Shown here piece after piece: positions 8,017 through 15,786 of a stretch of 64,000 bases of DNA. How positions within the stretch are numbered: position 1 is the first letter of the stretch; the number at the start of each line of letters is the position of its first letter. The translations under genes and the position numbers were made by a program. The notes under the pieces are model-generated. The model saw nothing but the letters and a program-made list of their open reading frames with translations, did not search any database and was not told the DNA's origin. Where the stretch lies: NCBI GenBank assembly GCA_900547105.1, contig URFL01000002.1, positions 124,001 to 188,000 on the forward strand, in the 5' to 3' direction. Source of the stretch: an uncultured Oscillospiraceae bacterium (GTDB lineage: Bacteria > Bacillota > Clostridia > Oscillospirales > Acutalibacteraceae).

Positions 8017-9240
8017 TTATAGATGATTGCCCGCCGCCGCACCGGTGGCGAACGCAATTTGCAAATTAAACCCGCCGGTGTAGCCGTCCACATCCAGCAC
8101 CTCGCCGGCAAAATACAGACCGCTCACCTTTTTGGACTCCATCGTTTTGGCGTTGACCTCGCGGGGGGACACACCGCCCGCCGTCACGATCGCCTCCGCC
8201 ACCGGGCGGAACCCGGTCACCGTCAGAGTGAAATCCTTCAACCTCTCACCCAGCTGCCGCCGCTGTTCCCGCGTGATGTCGCGGCATTTGCATTCGCCGG
8301 GGATCCCGCTGCGCTCCACCATAATGGGAATCATTTTGCGGGGCAGCAAGCCGCCCAGCGCGTTGCCGAAATCGGTGTTCGCCTGCGCGGTAAAGTCCCG
8401 CACCAGACGCGCGTCCAGCTGTTCCGGCGACAAAGCCGGTTTCAAATCCAGATGTATCCGATAGCGCCCCGGCTGCATCTCCCGCATATGGGCGCTGGCG
8501 CTGAGGGTCAGCGGTCCGGACACGCCGAAATGGGTAAACAGCAGCTCGCCAAAGTCACGGTAAATCACCCGATGCCGCCCGGTATCTTCAACTTCCATAC
8601 CGCAATTGCGCAGCGACAAGCCCTGCATCCGCGGACAATCGGTGCCCTTGGTCACCAGCGGCACCAGCGAGGGGCGCGGTTCCACCACTGTGTGCCCCGC
8701 CTGCTGCGCCAACGCGTAGCCGTCGCCGGTCGAACCGGTTTGCGGGTAGGACACGCCGCCGGTGCATACCACCACCGCGTAAGCGTCCAGTCGGGTGCCG
8801 TCCTCCAGCTCCACGCCGGTGCACACATCCTCTTCGATGCACAAACGGGTGACCCGCCCTTTATAAAACCGACAGCCGCTTTCTTTCGCCATCGCCACCA
8901 GCGTATCCACCACATCCACCGCTTTGTCCGACACCGGGAACACGCGGTTGCCCCGCTCCACCTTCAGCGGCAGTCCGCGGCTTTCCAGCAGCTCCTGCGT
9001 ATCCTGCGGCGAAAACGCCGTCAGCGCGCTGTACAAAAAGCGACCGTTGCCAGGAATATGCGCCACACATTCCTCCACGCTGCAATGATTGGTCACATTG
9101 CAGCGGCCTTTGCCGGTGATCATCACCTTGCGCGCCATGCGGTCGTTGCGCTCCACGATGGTCACGTCATAGCCCCGGCGAGCCGCCATGGTGCCCGCCA
9201 TCAGTCCGGCGGCCCCGCCGCCTACTACGATCACGCGCAT
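8017..9240 (-). CDS. NAD(P)/FAD-dependent oxidoreductase, BaiN/HI0933 family
   Basis: A 407-residue flavoprotein with an N-terminal FAD-binding Rossmann motif (VVGGGAAGLMAG, residues 5-16) and the HI0933-like signatures GKGRCNVTN, CTGGVSYPQTGSTGDGY and a C-terminal GLYFAGEVLDVDGYTGGFNLQ. Family members include BaiN-type enzymes, but many are uncharacterised and linked to cmk in Clostridia, so a bile-acid role should not be assumed. The ATG at 9240 lies 4 nt after the regulator's stop codon, and cmk follows 25 nt downstream. Confidence 0.88.
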   Translation of the reverse strand: MRVIVVGGGAAGLMAGTMAARRGYDVTIVERNDRMARKVMITGKGRCNVTNHCSVEECVAHIPGNGRFLYSALTAFSPQDTQELLESRGLPLKVERGNRVFPVSDKAVDVVDTLVAMAKESGCRFYKGRVTRLCIEEDVCTGVELEDGTRLDAYAVVVCTGGVSYPQTGSTGDGYALAQQAGHTVVEPRPSLVPLVTKGTDCPRMQGLSLRNCGMEVEDTGRHRVIYRDFGELLFTHFGVSGPLTLSASAHMREMQPGRYRIHLDLKPALSPEQLDARLVRDFTAQANTDFGNALGGLLPRKMIPIMVERSGIPGECKCRDITREQRRQLGERLKDFTLTVTGFRPVAEAIVTAGGVSPREVNAKTMESKKVSGLYFAGEVLDVDGYTGGFNLQIAFATGAAAGNHL

Positions 9241-9244
9241 ACCG

Positions 9245-10138
9245 TCACCGCCCGCCGGACGGATCCGGCTGGTACACCTGATAGGTGTCCCACATCCGCT
9301 CCAGCTCTTCCAGCGAGGCACGGTTGTCCTCCATCCGCTTGAGCGATACTGCCACGATCAGCGCGTTGATGATGCTCAGCGGCGCGACCAGCGAATCCAC
9401 AATGGTCGCCATGTCGCTGTGCGCCAGCAGCAGATAATCGGCATATTCGGCGATGGGCGATACCAGGCTGTCGGTGATCGCCACCACCTGCGCCTGGCGC
9501 GCATGGGCAAAGTGCGCCGTTTTGACCGCTTTACTGGAATAGCGCGGAAAGCTCAAAATAATCAGCGCATCCTGCGCGCCGATATGCATCATTTCTTCCA
9601 AAATCTCGGTTTCGCTGGAGGTGTAGACCAGATGAATATCCGGCAGCAGCAGCTTGAGATAATACGCCGTAAAGTTCGCGAGAGCGCGGCAGCTGCCTGC
9701 GCCGAAAATGTACACCTTGCGCGCCGATACCACCGCATCCACCGCTTTCATAAACCGATCGTGCGGCAGCTCGTCCAGCGTTTGGCGCACATTGGCGATG
9801 TCGTAGGACATCACATTGTCCAGCACTTCCTCATCGGTCATGCGGGAGCGGGTCACTTCGATACGCTGCACGGTGGTCAGCTTGCTGCGCACCAGCTCCT
9901 GCATCACCTTTTGCAGCTGCGGATAGCCGTCAAACCCCAGCTCCGCCGCAAACCGCACCACGGTGGATTCGCTGACCCCCACCGTTTGCCCCAACCGGAA
10001 AGCGGTCATAAACGCTGCCTGGTCGTAATGCTCCAAAATAAAGTGGGCAATGCGCTTTTGCCCTTTGGAAAACGAGGGCATACGCTCGGTAATATGCATC
10101 AATAGGTTGGATTTGCGGCTCTCCAGTTGTTCTTCCAT
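9245..10138 (-). CDS. MurR/RpiR family transcriptional regulator
   Basis: A 297-residue repressor-type protein. An N-terminal RpiR helix-turn-helix (about residues 10-85, with VSESTVVRFAAELGFDGYPQLQ) is followed by a SIS sugar-phosphate-binding domain (KVYIFGAGSCRALANFTAYYL and ALIILSFPRYSSKAV). Such regulators sense phosphosugars. The ATG at 10138 has GGGAAG 8 nt upstream; a GTG at 10147 is possible but worse placed. It heads the baiN-cmk-plsC-ispH run, and no sugar gene is adjacent, so its targets are unclear. Confidence 0.85.
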   Translation of the reverse strand: MEEQLESRKSNLLMHITERMPSFSKGQKRIAHFILEHYDQAAFMTAFRLGQTVGVSESTVVRFAAELGFDGYPQLQKVMQELVRSKLTTVQRIEVTRSRMTDEEVLDNVMSYDIANVRQTLDELPHDRFMKAVDAVVSARKVYIFGAGSCRALANFTAYYLKLLLPDIHLVYTSSETEILEEMMHIGAQDALIILSFPRYSSKAVKTAHFAHARQAQVVAITDSLVSPIAEYADYLLLAHSDMATIVDSLVAPLSIINALIVAVSLKRMEDNRASLEELERMWDTYQVYQPDPSGGR

Positions 10139-10157
10139 GTCAAACACTTCCCATAAT

Positions 10158-10254
10158 TGTCGGCGGGCGGGTTTGCTCGCCGTTTTTGTATCGCGTCTTT
10201 ATATAGTGGTATCGGCCGGACAGCACGGGGGCTGTCCGGCCGGGGATAACGGTT
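10158..10254. other. Spacer with two GC-rich hairpins
   Basis: Between the surface-protein stop (10255) and the regulator start lie a perfect 12-bp stem (CGGCCGGACAGC at 10213-10224 with its inverse at 10231-10242) and, near 10160-10185, a second stem (about GGCGGGC/GCTCGCC) followed on the plus strand by T5. Neither has a U-run in the minus direction. They may terminate or insulate transcription from 10255, but the call is weak. Confidence 0.4.
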
Positions 10255-11952
10255 TTATGATTGATGCGGGCGGCGGCTGTCCGAGCTGTACAGATCATAG
10301 CTGTCCTCGTCCGGCTCCTGCCGCTGCGGCAGATCCTGCGGATTGGTCGCGTGCTCGTTCAAAAGCTGGTCGATCATAAACTCCGATGCCACCTCGGTGT
10401 GGGTGTCCGACCCGTCCGCCTGTTCCGCGTCCTGCGCCGGAGCATCTTCCTCAACCCCGTCGGCTGCCACCTTTTTCGGCTTGCGCAGCACAAACAGGAA
10501 GGTCAGCAGCGCCGCCCCCGCCAGCATCAGCACACCAGCCACCAGCAGCACAACCAGCTGCCACGCCACACCGCCGCCGGTGCGCACGGCATGATCGCCG
10601 AAGCCCAACACGGCGATCGAAGTAAAGCCGTTGGTCACAAATTCCAGATAGCCGTTTTTTACCTGCACATCCACAATGTGAGACAGCCCGTCTTTTTCGA
10701 TCATCGCCACCGCCAGCACCGGGCAATCCAGCATGGAATCCGGCACAGGCAGCCGCACCGTGTACGACCCAGCCGGTGCCACCTGAATGGCGACCGTCTT
10801 TTTGTTTTCGTCCACAAATTGCAGTCCCATGGTCAGCGCCACCCGCTTGATATCGCTGTAGCGGCTGTATTTGGATTTGCCCGACACCAGTTTGGAAATC
10901 TGTTGATCGGTGATCTCGGTGCCATTGTAGCCCAGTGTCATCATCACCGCCGCTTTGCTGTCGCCCACCAGACTGCTGTACAGCTCAGCACTCATCAGCA
11001 TCCGCGCACGCTTGTTAAAATCATCATTTTCCAACCCGAAGGCATCCACCACGCCCTCGTCAAAGGTCGCGTTCACCACCACATTCTGCCCCTCGACCGA
11101 AGTCGTGCCGGCGCCTTGAATGGTGGCATAGGTTTTGTTCGCGCCGGTGGTCACGCTTTTTTGCGTGGCGCTCCAACGGGTACGCGAGGTGGTGCTCTCC
11201 GCCTCTTCGTCCGTCGCCTGTGTAGCGGTGGAATCGCTGGTGACATCCGCCTGCCAGATCTCGCTGACGCCGGTGTACTGGATACCGCCCACCGTGCGAC
11301 CGGGAGCCACACAGGTGACGGTGGTCAACGTGCCGTTTACCGTCATATCCACCCGACCGTTCTGATCGGTGGTGCGGTTGACGGTTGTGGCGCGGTTCAA
11401 GGTGAATTGCAGCGGATAGTCCGTCACCGCCGCACCGGTATCATCGGTCAACGTCGCTACCGTGCGGCTGCCCTGCGCCGTCAGCGACAAGCGCAGCGAG
11501 CGTTTGATGTTGATATGCAGCGTTTCCGCCGTTACCGTTTGATTGGTGCCGTCCGACAGCCGGAACACATATTGCAGCGTATGGCTGCCGCCGCTCAGGC
11601 TGCCGACCCGCGCCGAAAATTGGGAGCCGGAACCGGATGCGCTGTGCTGCACGCCATCCACAATGATGGCGGTGGCCTCAGCACCGCCGCCCGCGGCGTA
11701 ATTCCAGCTAACCGTCAATACGCCGGTGCTCGCGTCGTATGTACGGCTGTATTCGGCAAATTGGAAGGTCGGTGTCGGCGACATGGTGGGGGTAGGATCC
11801 GGCTCCGGTTCGGTCGAAGTCGTCGCCGTGGTGGCGGACGAACTGACCGTCGTATCGGTCGTCGGCTCGGTTTCGCCCTCCGCCAGACCGGGCAGCGCAT
11901 GAGCCGACCCCAGCAACGCGGCGCAGCACAAACATACCAGCAATCGTTTCAT
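10255..11952 (-). CDS. Secreted, membrane-anchored surface protein with Ig/FN3-like region
   Basis: A 565-residue protein with a signal peptide (MKRLLVCLCCAALLGSAHALPGLAEG), a Thr/Ser/Pro-rich stalk (about residues 25-65), a beta-rich domain beginning FAEYSRTYDASTGVLTVSW, and a second stretch with SLTAQGSRTVATLTDDTGAAV resembling invasin/Ig repeats. A single membrane helix near the C-terminus (LVVLLVAGVLMLAGAALLTFLFVL) is followed by RKPKK and an acidic cytoplasmic tail of about 65 residues. That makes it a type I surface protein. No catalytic motif is seen. It has its own promoter and a leader of about 100 nt. Confidence 0.75.
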   Translation of the reverse strand: MKRLLVCLCCAALLGSAHALPGLAEGETEPTTDTTVSSSATTATTSTEPEPDPTPTMSPTPTFQFAEYSRTYDASTGVLTVSWNYAAGGGAEATAIIVDGVQHSASGSGSQFSARVGSLSGGSHTLQYVFRLSDGTNQTVTAETLHINIKRSLRLSLTAQGSRTVATLTDDTGAAVTDYPLQFTLNRATTVNRTTDQNGRVDMTVNGTLTTVTCVAPGRTVGGIQYTGVSEIWQADVTSDSTATQATDEEAESTTSRTRWSATQKSVTTGANKTYATIQGAGTTSVEGQNVVVNATFDEGVVDAFGLENDDFNKRARMLMSAELYSSLVGDSKAAVMMTLGYNGTEITDQQISKLVSGKSKYSRYSDIKRVALTMGLQFVDENKKTVAIQVAPAGSYTVRLPVPDSMLDCPVLAVAMIEKDGLSHIVDVQVKNGYLEFVTNGFTSIAVLGFGDHAVRTGGGVAWQLVVLLVAGVLMLAGAALLTFLFVLRKPKKVAADGVEEDAPAQDAEQADGSDTHTEVASEFMIDQLLNEHATNPQDLPQRQEPDEDSYDLYSSDSRRPHQS

Positions 11953-12061
11953 AAAAAGGATCTGTCCTTTCGGTGGTCTTTGAGTTATCCAAAAGCGCGA
12001 TCGGTCGCGCGGTGCTTGTCCTGCCAAACAAAAGGCACACAGGAGCAGATGGTTACACTAT

Positions 12062-12090
12062 AGTATAGCATACCCCGGCGCAAAAGTAAA
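12062..12090 (-). promoter_or_regulatory. Promoter of the surface protein gene
   Basis: On the minus strand TTTACT (12090-12085) is followed after 17 nt by TATACT (12067-12062), which is preceded by an extended -10 TGC. Transcription would start about 100 nt upstream of the ATG at 11952. Confidence 0.6.
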
Positions 12091-12735
12091 TCACTAAAAG
12101 TTTGGACATCCACAAATTGGAAAAACCGGTGTGCGCAGCGGTTTTTCTCTGTGGAAACATACGCAAACCGGTGGCGTGCGCAAGCCTTCCCCTCGAGGAG
12201 GAGGTGCTGAGCGCAGCGAAGCGGATGAGGTGTCAAAAAACATAAAACTTTTTCCATATAATGGCTGCGCATATTTTTATCATTGCGGAAAACCAGTAGT
12301 GCACTATATCCAACCATTTCCACCTCATCCGTCACGACCTGCGGTCGCGCCACCTTCCCCTCGAAGGGGAAGGCTTGTGGGGACTCTGCTCTGTATCAAA
12401 TAGGGGAATCACCTCCGAGGAGAAGGCTTGATTGGATTCTGCTCATTTATTGTCATTCTGAGCGGAGCGAAGAATCTTCCCCAGCATTTTCGTAGGGGGC
12501 GATGCCCACATCGCCCCACGAATCGCGCACAAATCCGTGACGGACGCAAGCCTCCCTCTGACGAGGGAGGTGGATTTTTGCGCAGCAAAAAGACGGAGGG
12601 AGAGAGGAAATATCGCTCTCTTTTGGTATTACGAAAATCGTATTTCCCCCTCTGTCTTGCTATTGCTTAACAGTTCCCTTGCCAGAGGTCGCTTGGCGAA
12701 ATCTCTGTGGCTCTCTCCGCATATTACAACAAAAC

Positions 12736-12774
12736 GCAAAATCACCATCCAAAGACGAGCTTCGGATGGTGATT
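12736..12774 (-). terminator. Intrinsic terminator after uppP
   Basis: An 11-bp perfect stem (AATCACCATCC at 12740-12750 with its inverse at 12764-12774), extendable through GAAG/CTTT, is followed on the minus strand by TTTTGCGTTTT. Confidence 0.75.
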
Positions 12775-12786
12775 GATAGGCGACAG

Positions 12787-13620
12787 TTAGCCCACCACGC
12801 CGCAGGCCGCCAGCACCAACACCAGCGCGCCCAGCGCAATACGATAATAGCCAAACACTTTGAAATCGTGCTTTTTGATATAATTCATCAGGAAACGGAT
12901 CACAATCAGCGACACCACAAACGCCACGACCATACCGATAATCAGCATCGCCCATTGCAGCCCACTGAACGAGATGCCCTTGACGATCAGCTTTACCAGC
13001 TTCAGCGCGCTGGCGCCCGCCATCACCGGAATTGCCATGAAAAACGAGAATTCCGCCGCCACCTTGCGGGAGGTGCCGAGCAGTGTCGCGCCCAAAATGG
13101 TGGAGCCCGACCGGGAGGTACCCGGAATCAGTGCCAGCATCTGGAACACGCCGATAAACAACGCGGTGCGATAGCTCATTTGCTCGATGGATGCCACCCG
13201 CGGTTTGCGCGCGCGGTTGTTCTCCATCACGATGAACAGAACACCGTACACGATCAACGCGATCGCGATCACCACCGGAGTGGACAGTGCGTTGTCGATC
13301 ACCTCTTCAAACAGCAGACCGATAATCGCCGCCGGAATGCTGGCGACCAGCACCTTGCCCCACAGCGAAAAGGTTTGCCGCTTCTCCGTTTGGCTTTTTT
13401 TCGGGGAAAACGGGTTGAGTCGGTGAAAATACAGCACCAGCACCGCCAAAATGGAACCCAGCTGCACCAGCACCTTAAACACATTAAAGAAATTGCCGCT
13501 CGGATCGTCCATTTTCAGGAATTGATCCAGCAACAGCATATGGCCGGTGCTGCTGATGGGCAGCCATTCGGTAATGCCCTGCACAATGCCTTGGGCAATG
13601 GCTTTCAAAATTTCCAGCAT
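12787..13620 (-). CDS. uppP: Undecaprenyl-diphosphatase
   Basis: UppP (BacA) dephosphorylates undecaprenyl diphosphate at the membrane to recycle the lipid carrier for peptidoglycan synthesis, and it is linked to bacitracin resistance. The 277-residue polytopic protein carries both family motifs, GITEWLPISSTGH (residues 15-27) and PGTSRSGSTI. The ATG at 13620 has GGAGG 8 nt upstream. It is last of a three-gene minus-strand unit with the fumarase beta subunit and the YdbC-like gene, and a terminator follows. Confidence 0.95.
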   Translation of the reverse strand: MLEILKAIAQGIVQGITEWLPISSTGHMLLLDQFLKMDDPSGNFFNVFKVLVQLGSILAVLVLYFHRLNPFSPKKSQTEKRQTFSLWGKVLVASIPAAIIGLLFEEVIDNALSTPVVIAIALIVYGVLFIVMENNRARKPRVASIEQMSYRTALFIGVFQMLALIPGTSRSGSTILGATLLGTSRKVAAEFSFFMAIPVMAGASALKLVKLIVKGISFSGLQWAMLIIGMVVAFVVSLIVIRFLMNYIKKHDFKVFGYYRIALGALVLVLAACGVVG

Positions 13621-13654
13621 GGTGACCGCCTCCGATCATTCAAATAGAACTCTT

Positions 13655-13876
13655 TTACAGATCCAGCTCGTTCAGCATATCCCGCAGCAGGATCATTTCG
13701 TCCGGCGTCAGCGTGACGCCTTTGCCCATTTTGGTGTGATCCGGCGCCCATTCGCGCACATCATATTTGGGGGCGCGATCGTTCCAGCTCACGAGGTTCA
13801 GCTCTTTTGTCCAACCGGACGGCGACTGGGACAGCACGCCACATTCTTTCACAATTTCGTATTTCAGTTCTGCCAT
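13655..13876 (-). CDS. YdbC/PC4-like ssDNA-binding protein
   Basis: A 73-residue protein matching the YdbC family, a bacterial relative of the eukaryotic PC4 coactivator that binds single-stranded DNA. It has the family's compact core GWTKELNLVSWNDRAPKYDVREW and the C-terminal helix LTPDEMILLRDMLNEL. The ATG at 13876 has GGAGAGAG upstream. It sits 24 nt after the fumarase-like gene and 34 nt before uppP. The physiological role in bacteria is not established. Confidence 0.85.
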   Translation of the reverse strand: MAELKYEIVKECGVLSQSPSGWTKELNLVSWNDRAPKYDVREWAPDHTKMGKGVTLTPDEMILLRDMLNELDL

Positions 13877-13900
13877 GTCTTCTCTCTCCTACATTCTGGT

Positions 13901-14437
13901 TTATTTTTCAGCAAACAGGTCGCCGCCGTGGCAATCCACCGCCACGATCAGTGGGAAATCCTCCACTTCCAGCCGTTTGACCGCCTCGCAGCCCAGATCG
14001 TCAAACGCGATCACTTCGCAGCTTTTAACGCTTTGCGCTGCCAGCGCGCCCGCGCCGCCAATGGCGCACAGATACACGCCGCCATTGCGCACGATCGCCT
14101 GCACCACCGCCGCCGAGCGCTTGCCCTTGCCAATGGTGGCACACACGCCCTCGTCATAAAAACGGGGAGCATACACATCCATCCGGCCGGAGGTAGTGGG
14201 TCCGCACGCGCCAATCGGCAAATGCGCCGGTGCCGGGGTGGCACCCGCATAATAGATCACCGCGTCTTTCAGCGGGTAAGGCAGCTCGCCGCCCTCGTCC
14301 AGCAGCGCGTTGATACGCTTGTGCGCCGCGTCGCGCGAGGTATACACCACGCCGGACAGCAGCACGCGGTCACCCGCCCGCAGACTGCTCGCCTGCTGCC
14401 GCAGATCGCTCACCGTAATGCATTTTTCCTGTGCCAT
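13901..14437 (-). CDS. Fumarase/L(+)-tartrate dehydratase type, beta subunit
   Basis: A 178-residue protein equivalent to the C-terminal (TtdB/FumA-C) half of class I Fe-S fumarases. Recognisable motifs are GDRVLLSGVVYTSRDAAHKR, GPTTSGRMD and GKGKRS. In two-subunit enzymes the alpha subunit, which ligates the 4Fe-4S cluster, is usually adjacent. Here no alpha subunit is next to it: upstream is a divergent promoter and downstream are YdbC-like and uppP. The partner must lie elsewhere or be lost. The physiological substrate could be fumarate/malate or another hydroxy acid. Confidence 0.88.
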   Translation of the reverse strand: MAQEKCITVSDLRQQASSLRAGDRVLLSGVVYTSRDAAHKRINALLDEGGELPYPLKDAVIYYAGATPAPAHLPIGACGPTTSGRMDVYAPRFYDEGVCATIGKGKRSAAVVQAIVRNGGVYLCAIGGAGALAAQSVKSCEVIAFDDLGCEAVKRLEVEDFPLIVAVDCHGGDLFAEK

Positions 14438-14478
14438 CGTGCTTTTCGCCCCTTCCGCCTGTTTGCAGATACGGCGTT

Positions 14479-14507
14479 AGTATACCACTCCTGCCGCCAA
14501 AGCGCAA
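14479..14507 (-). promoter_or_regulatory. Promoter of the fumarase beta-ydbC-uppP unit
   Basis: TTGCGC (14507-14502), a 17-nt spacer and TATACT (14484-14479) with an extended -10 TGG lie about 45 nt upstream of the ATG at 14437. Confidence 0.6.
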
Positions 14508-14542
14508 GAATTTCTTTCCGCAAATTCCCACCGCTTCTCCGG

Positions 14543-14571
14543 TTGTGTCCGCCGCGACAATATTGTATACT
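14543..14571 (+). promoter_or_regulatory. Candidate promoter of the DUF3810 gene
   Basis: TTGTGT (14543-14548), a 17-nt spacer and TATACT (14566-14571) precede the gene at 14612. The -35 is weak. Confidence 0.45.
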
Positions 14572-14611
14572 ATCCATATACCTATTATATGCCCCAAAGG
14601 AGGCGCTTTTT

Positions 14612-15712
14612 TTGAAACGACCGCGTCCCTCGTCTGTGTTGTGGATATTGCCCGGCGGCATCGCGCTGCTGCTGTTTGCGGTGCTGCCCCATTTTCCGGG
14701 CGTGACCGAATGGATTTTTGCGCGCGGATTGTTCCGCATCATCACCGTTCCGGTGGGATTTTTGACCTCGCTGCTCCCCTTTTCGCTGACCGAGCTGCTG
14801 GTGATCGCCGCCGTACCGCTGGCTGTCTGGCTGATCGTACATATGGTGCGGAAATACCGCCGCTGCGCTGTGCGCGGAGCGCTGACCCGCTCGCTGCTGC
14901 GCAAAACCGCGTGGGTGTTGTCCTCGCTGTTCGCGCTGTATGCGGTGCTGCATGGGCTGAATTTTTATCGGATGCCGATCGCCGAGCTGATGCAGCTGGA
15001 CACCCGGCAACAGGACGCCGCCTTTTTGCAGCGAGTGGTGCAGGATCTGGCGGAGCAAGCCTCCGCCGAACGCGTCAAGCTGCCGGAGGACGCGGACGGG
15101 CACCTTGACATCGAAGCCTCCCGCGCCACCATTTTGAAACAAGCCAGCGCGGGCTTTACCGCCGCACAGCAGGATTATCCCTTTTTGTGGGGTAGCGTGT
15201 GGCATCCCAAGCCGGTGCAGCTGTCCCACTGGTGGTCGTACACCGGCGTAACCGGCATGTATTTTCCGTTTTTCGCCGAAGCGAATGTGAACATCGATAC
15301 TCCCGTCTTCAATATGCCCGCCACTGCGGCGCACGAGCTGGCGCACACCCGCGGTTTCGCCCGCGAGGACGAATGCAATTTTCTGGCGTTCCTCACCTGC
15401 CGGTATCAAGACGATCCGCTGTATCGCTACAGCGGGCATTTGCTGGCGTATATCTATTGCAGCAACGCGCTGTACGATTACGACGAGGATATGTGGCAAG
15501 AGGCACGCGCCTCCTGCTCGGAGGCGATGCGGCGCGACCTGAAGCAGCAAAAGCAGTATTGGAAACAGTTCGAGGGCGAGGTGGAGCAGGTATCCACCAG
15601 CGTGAACAATGCGTTCATCACCGCCCATGGCGACGAGGACGGCGTGCTCAGCTATGACCGGGTGGTGCAGCTGATTCTCGCGTATTACCAAACCGTCGTC
15701 TGGGCGGAATAA
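14612..15712 (+). CDS. DUF3810 membrane protein with zinc-metalloprotease-like motif
   Basis: The 366-residue product starts at a TTG (14612), 8 nt after AAAGGAGG; no better start exists near the promoter. Three hydrophobic segments occupy the first 120 residues. The C-terminal domain contains HELAH (about residues 240-244) in PATAAHELAHTRGFAREDE, an HExxH-type zinc site with a downstream Glu (EDE). It matches the DUF3810 family of Clostridia. Substrate and orientation are unknown; the name protease is inferred from the motif only. Confidence 0.8.
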   Translation: MKRPRPSSVLWILPGGIALLLFAVLPHFPGVTEWIFARGLFRIITVPVGFLTSLLPFSLTELLVIAAVPLAVWLIVHMVRKYRRCAVRGALTRSLLRKTAWVLSSLFALYAVLHGLNFYRMPIAELMQLDTRQQDAAFLQRVVQDLAEQASAERVKLPEDADGHLDIEASRATILKQASAGFTAAQQDYPFLWGSVWHPKPVQLSHWWSYTGVTGMYFPFFAEANVNIDTPVFNMPATAAHELAHTRGFAREDECNFLAFLTCRYQDDPLYRYSGHLLAYIYCSNALYDYDEDMWQEARASCSEAMRRDLKQQKQYWKQFEGEVEQVSTSVNNAFITAHGDEDGVLSYDRVVQLILAYYQTVVWAE

Positions 15713-15724
15713 AGGCACATACAC

Positions 15725-15766
15725 AAAAAGCGCGGGGCGGATCATACGATCCGCCCCGCGCTTTTT
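15725..15766. terminator. Bidirectional intrinsic terminator
   Basis: AAAAAGCGCGGGGCGGATC (15725-15743), a 4-nt loop and the perfect inverse ending in T5 (15748-15766) serve both the DUF3810 gene and the convergent leucine-rich-repeat gene. Confidence 0.92.
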
Positions 15767-15786
15767 CTGAAAGAAACGATTCGCCA

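Larger units (their letters stand above)
11953..12786. repeat. Intergenic nest of short interspersed repeats
   Basis: No convincing gene is present in this 834-bp gap. Two related blocks lie in opposite orientation: AAGCCTTCCCCTCGAGGAGG...CGGATGAGGTG (about 12184-12236) and CACCTCATCCG...CCTCGAAGGGGAAGGCTT (about 12324-12381). A truncated third copy is near 12411-12430. TGTCATTCTGAGCGGAGCGA (from about 12450) and GGGGCGATGCCCACATCGCC (around 12497-12516) follow. A further block CCTCCCTCTGACGAGGGAGG...GACGGAGGGAGAG (about 12550-12604) has a degenerate inverted partner near 12648-12720. Such blocks recur across Clostridia genomes as non-coding interspersed, MITE-like repeats. Confidence 0.6.

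Noticed and set aside
8017..9240. Assigning a bile-acid (BaiN) function
   Set aside because: The family is broad, the gene sits in the conserved cmk-plsC-ispH neighbourhood, and no other bai gene is near.
12180..12740. Possible CRISPR array or insertion sequence in the repeat nest
   Set aside because: Repeats are of different types and orientations without regular spacers, and no transposase or cas frame is present.
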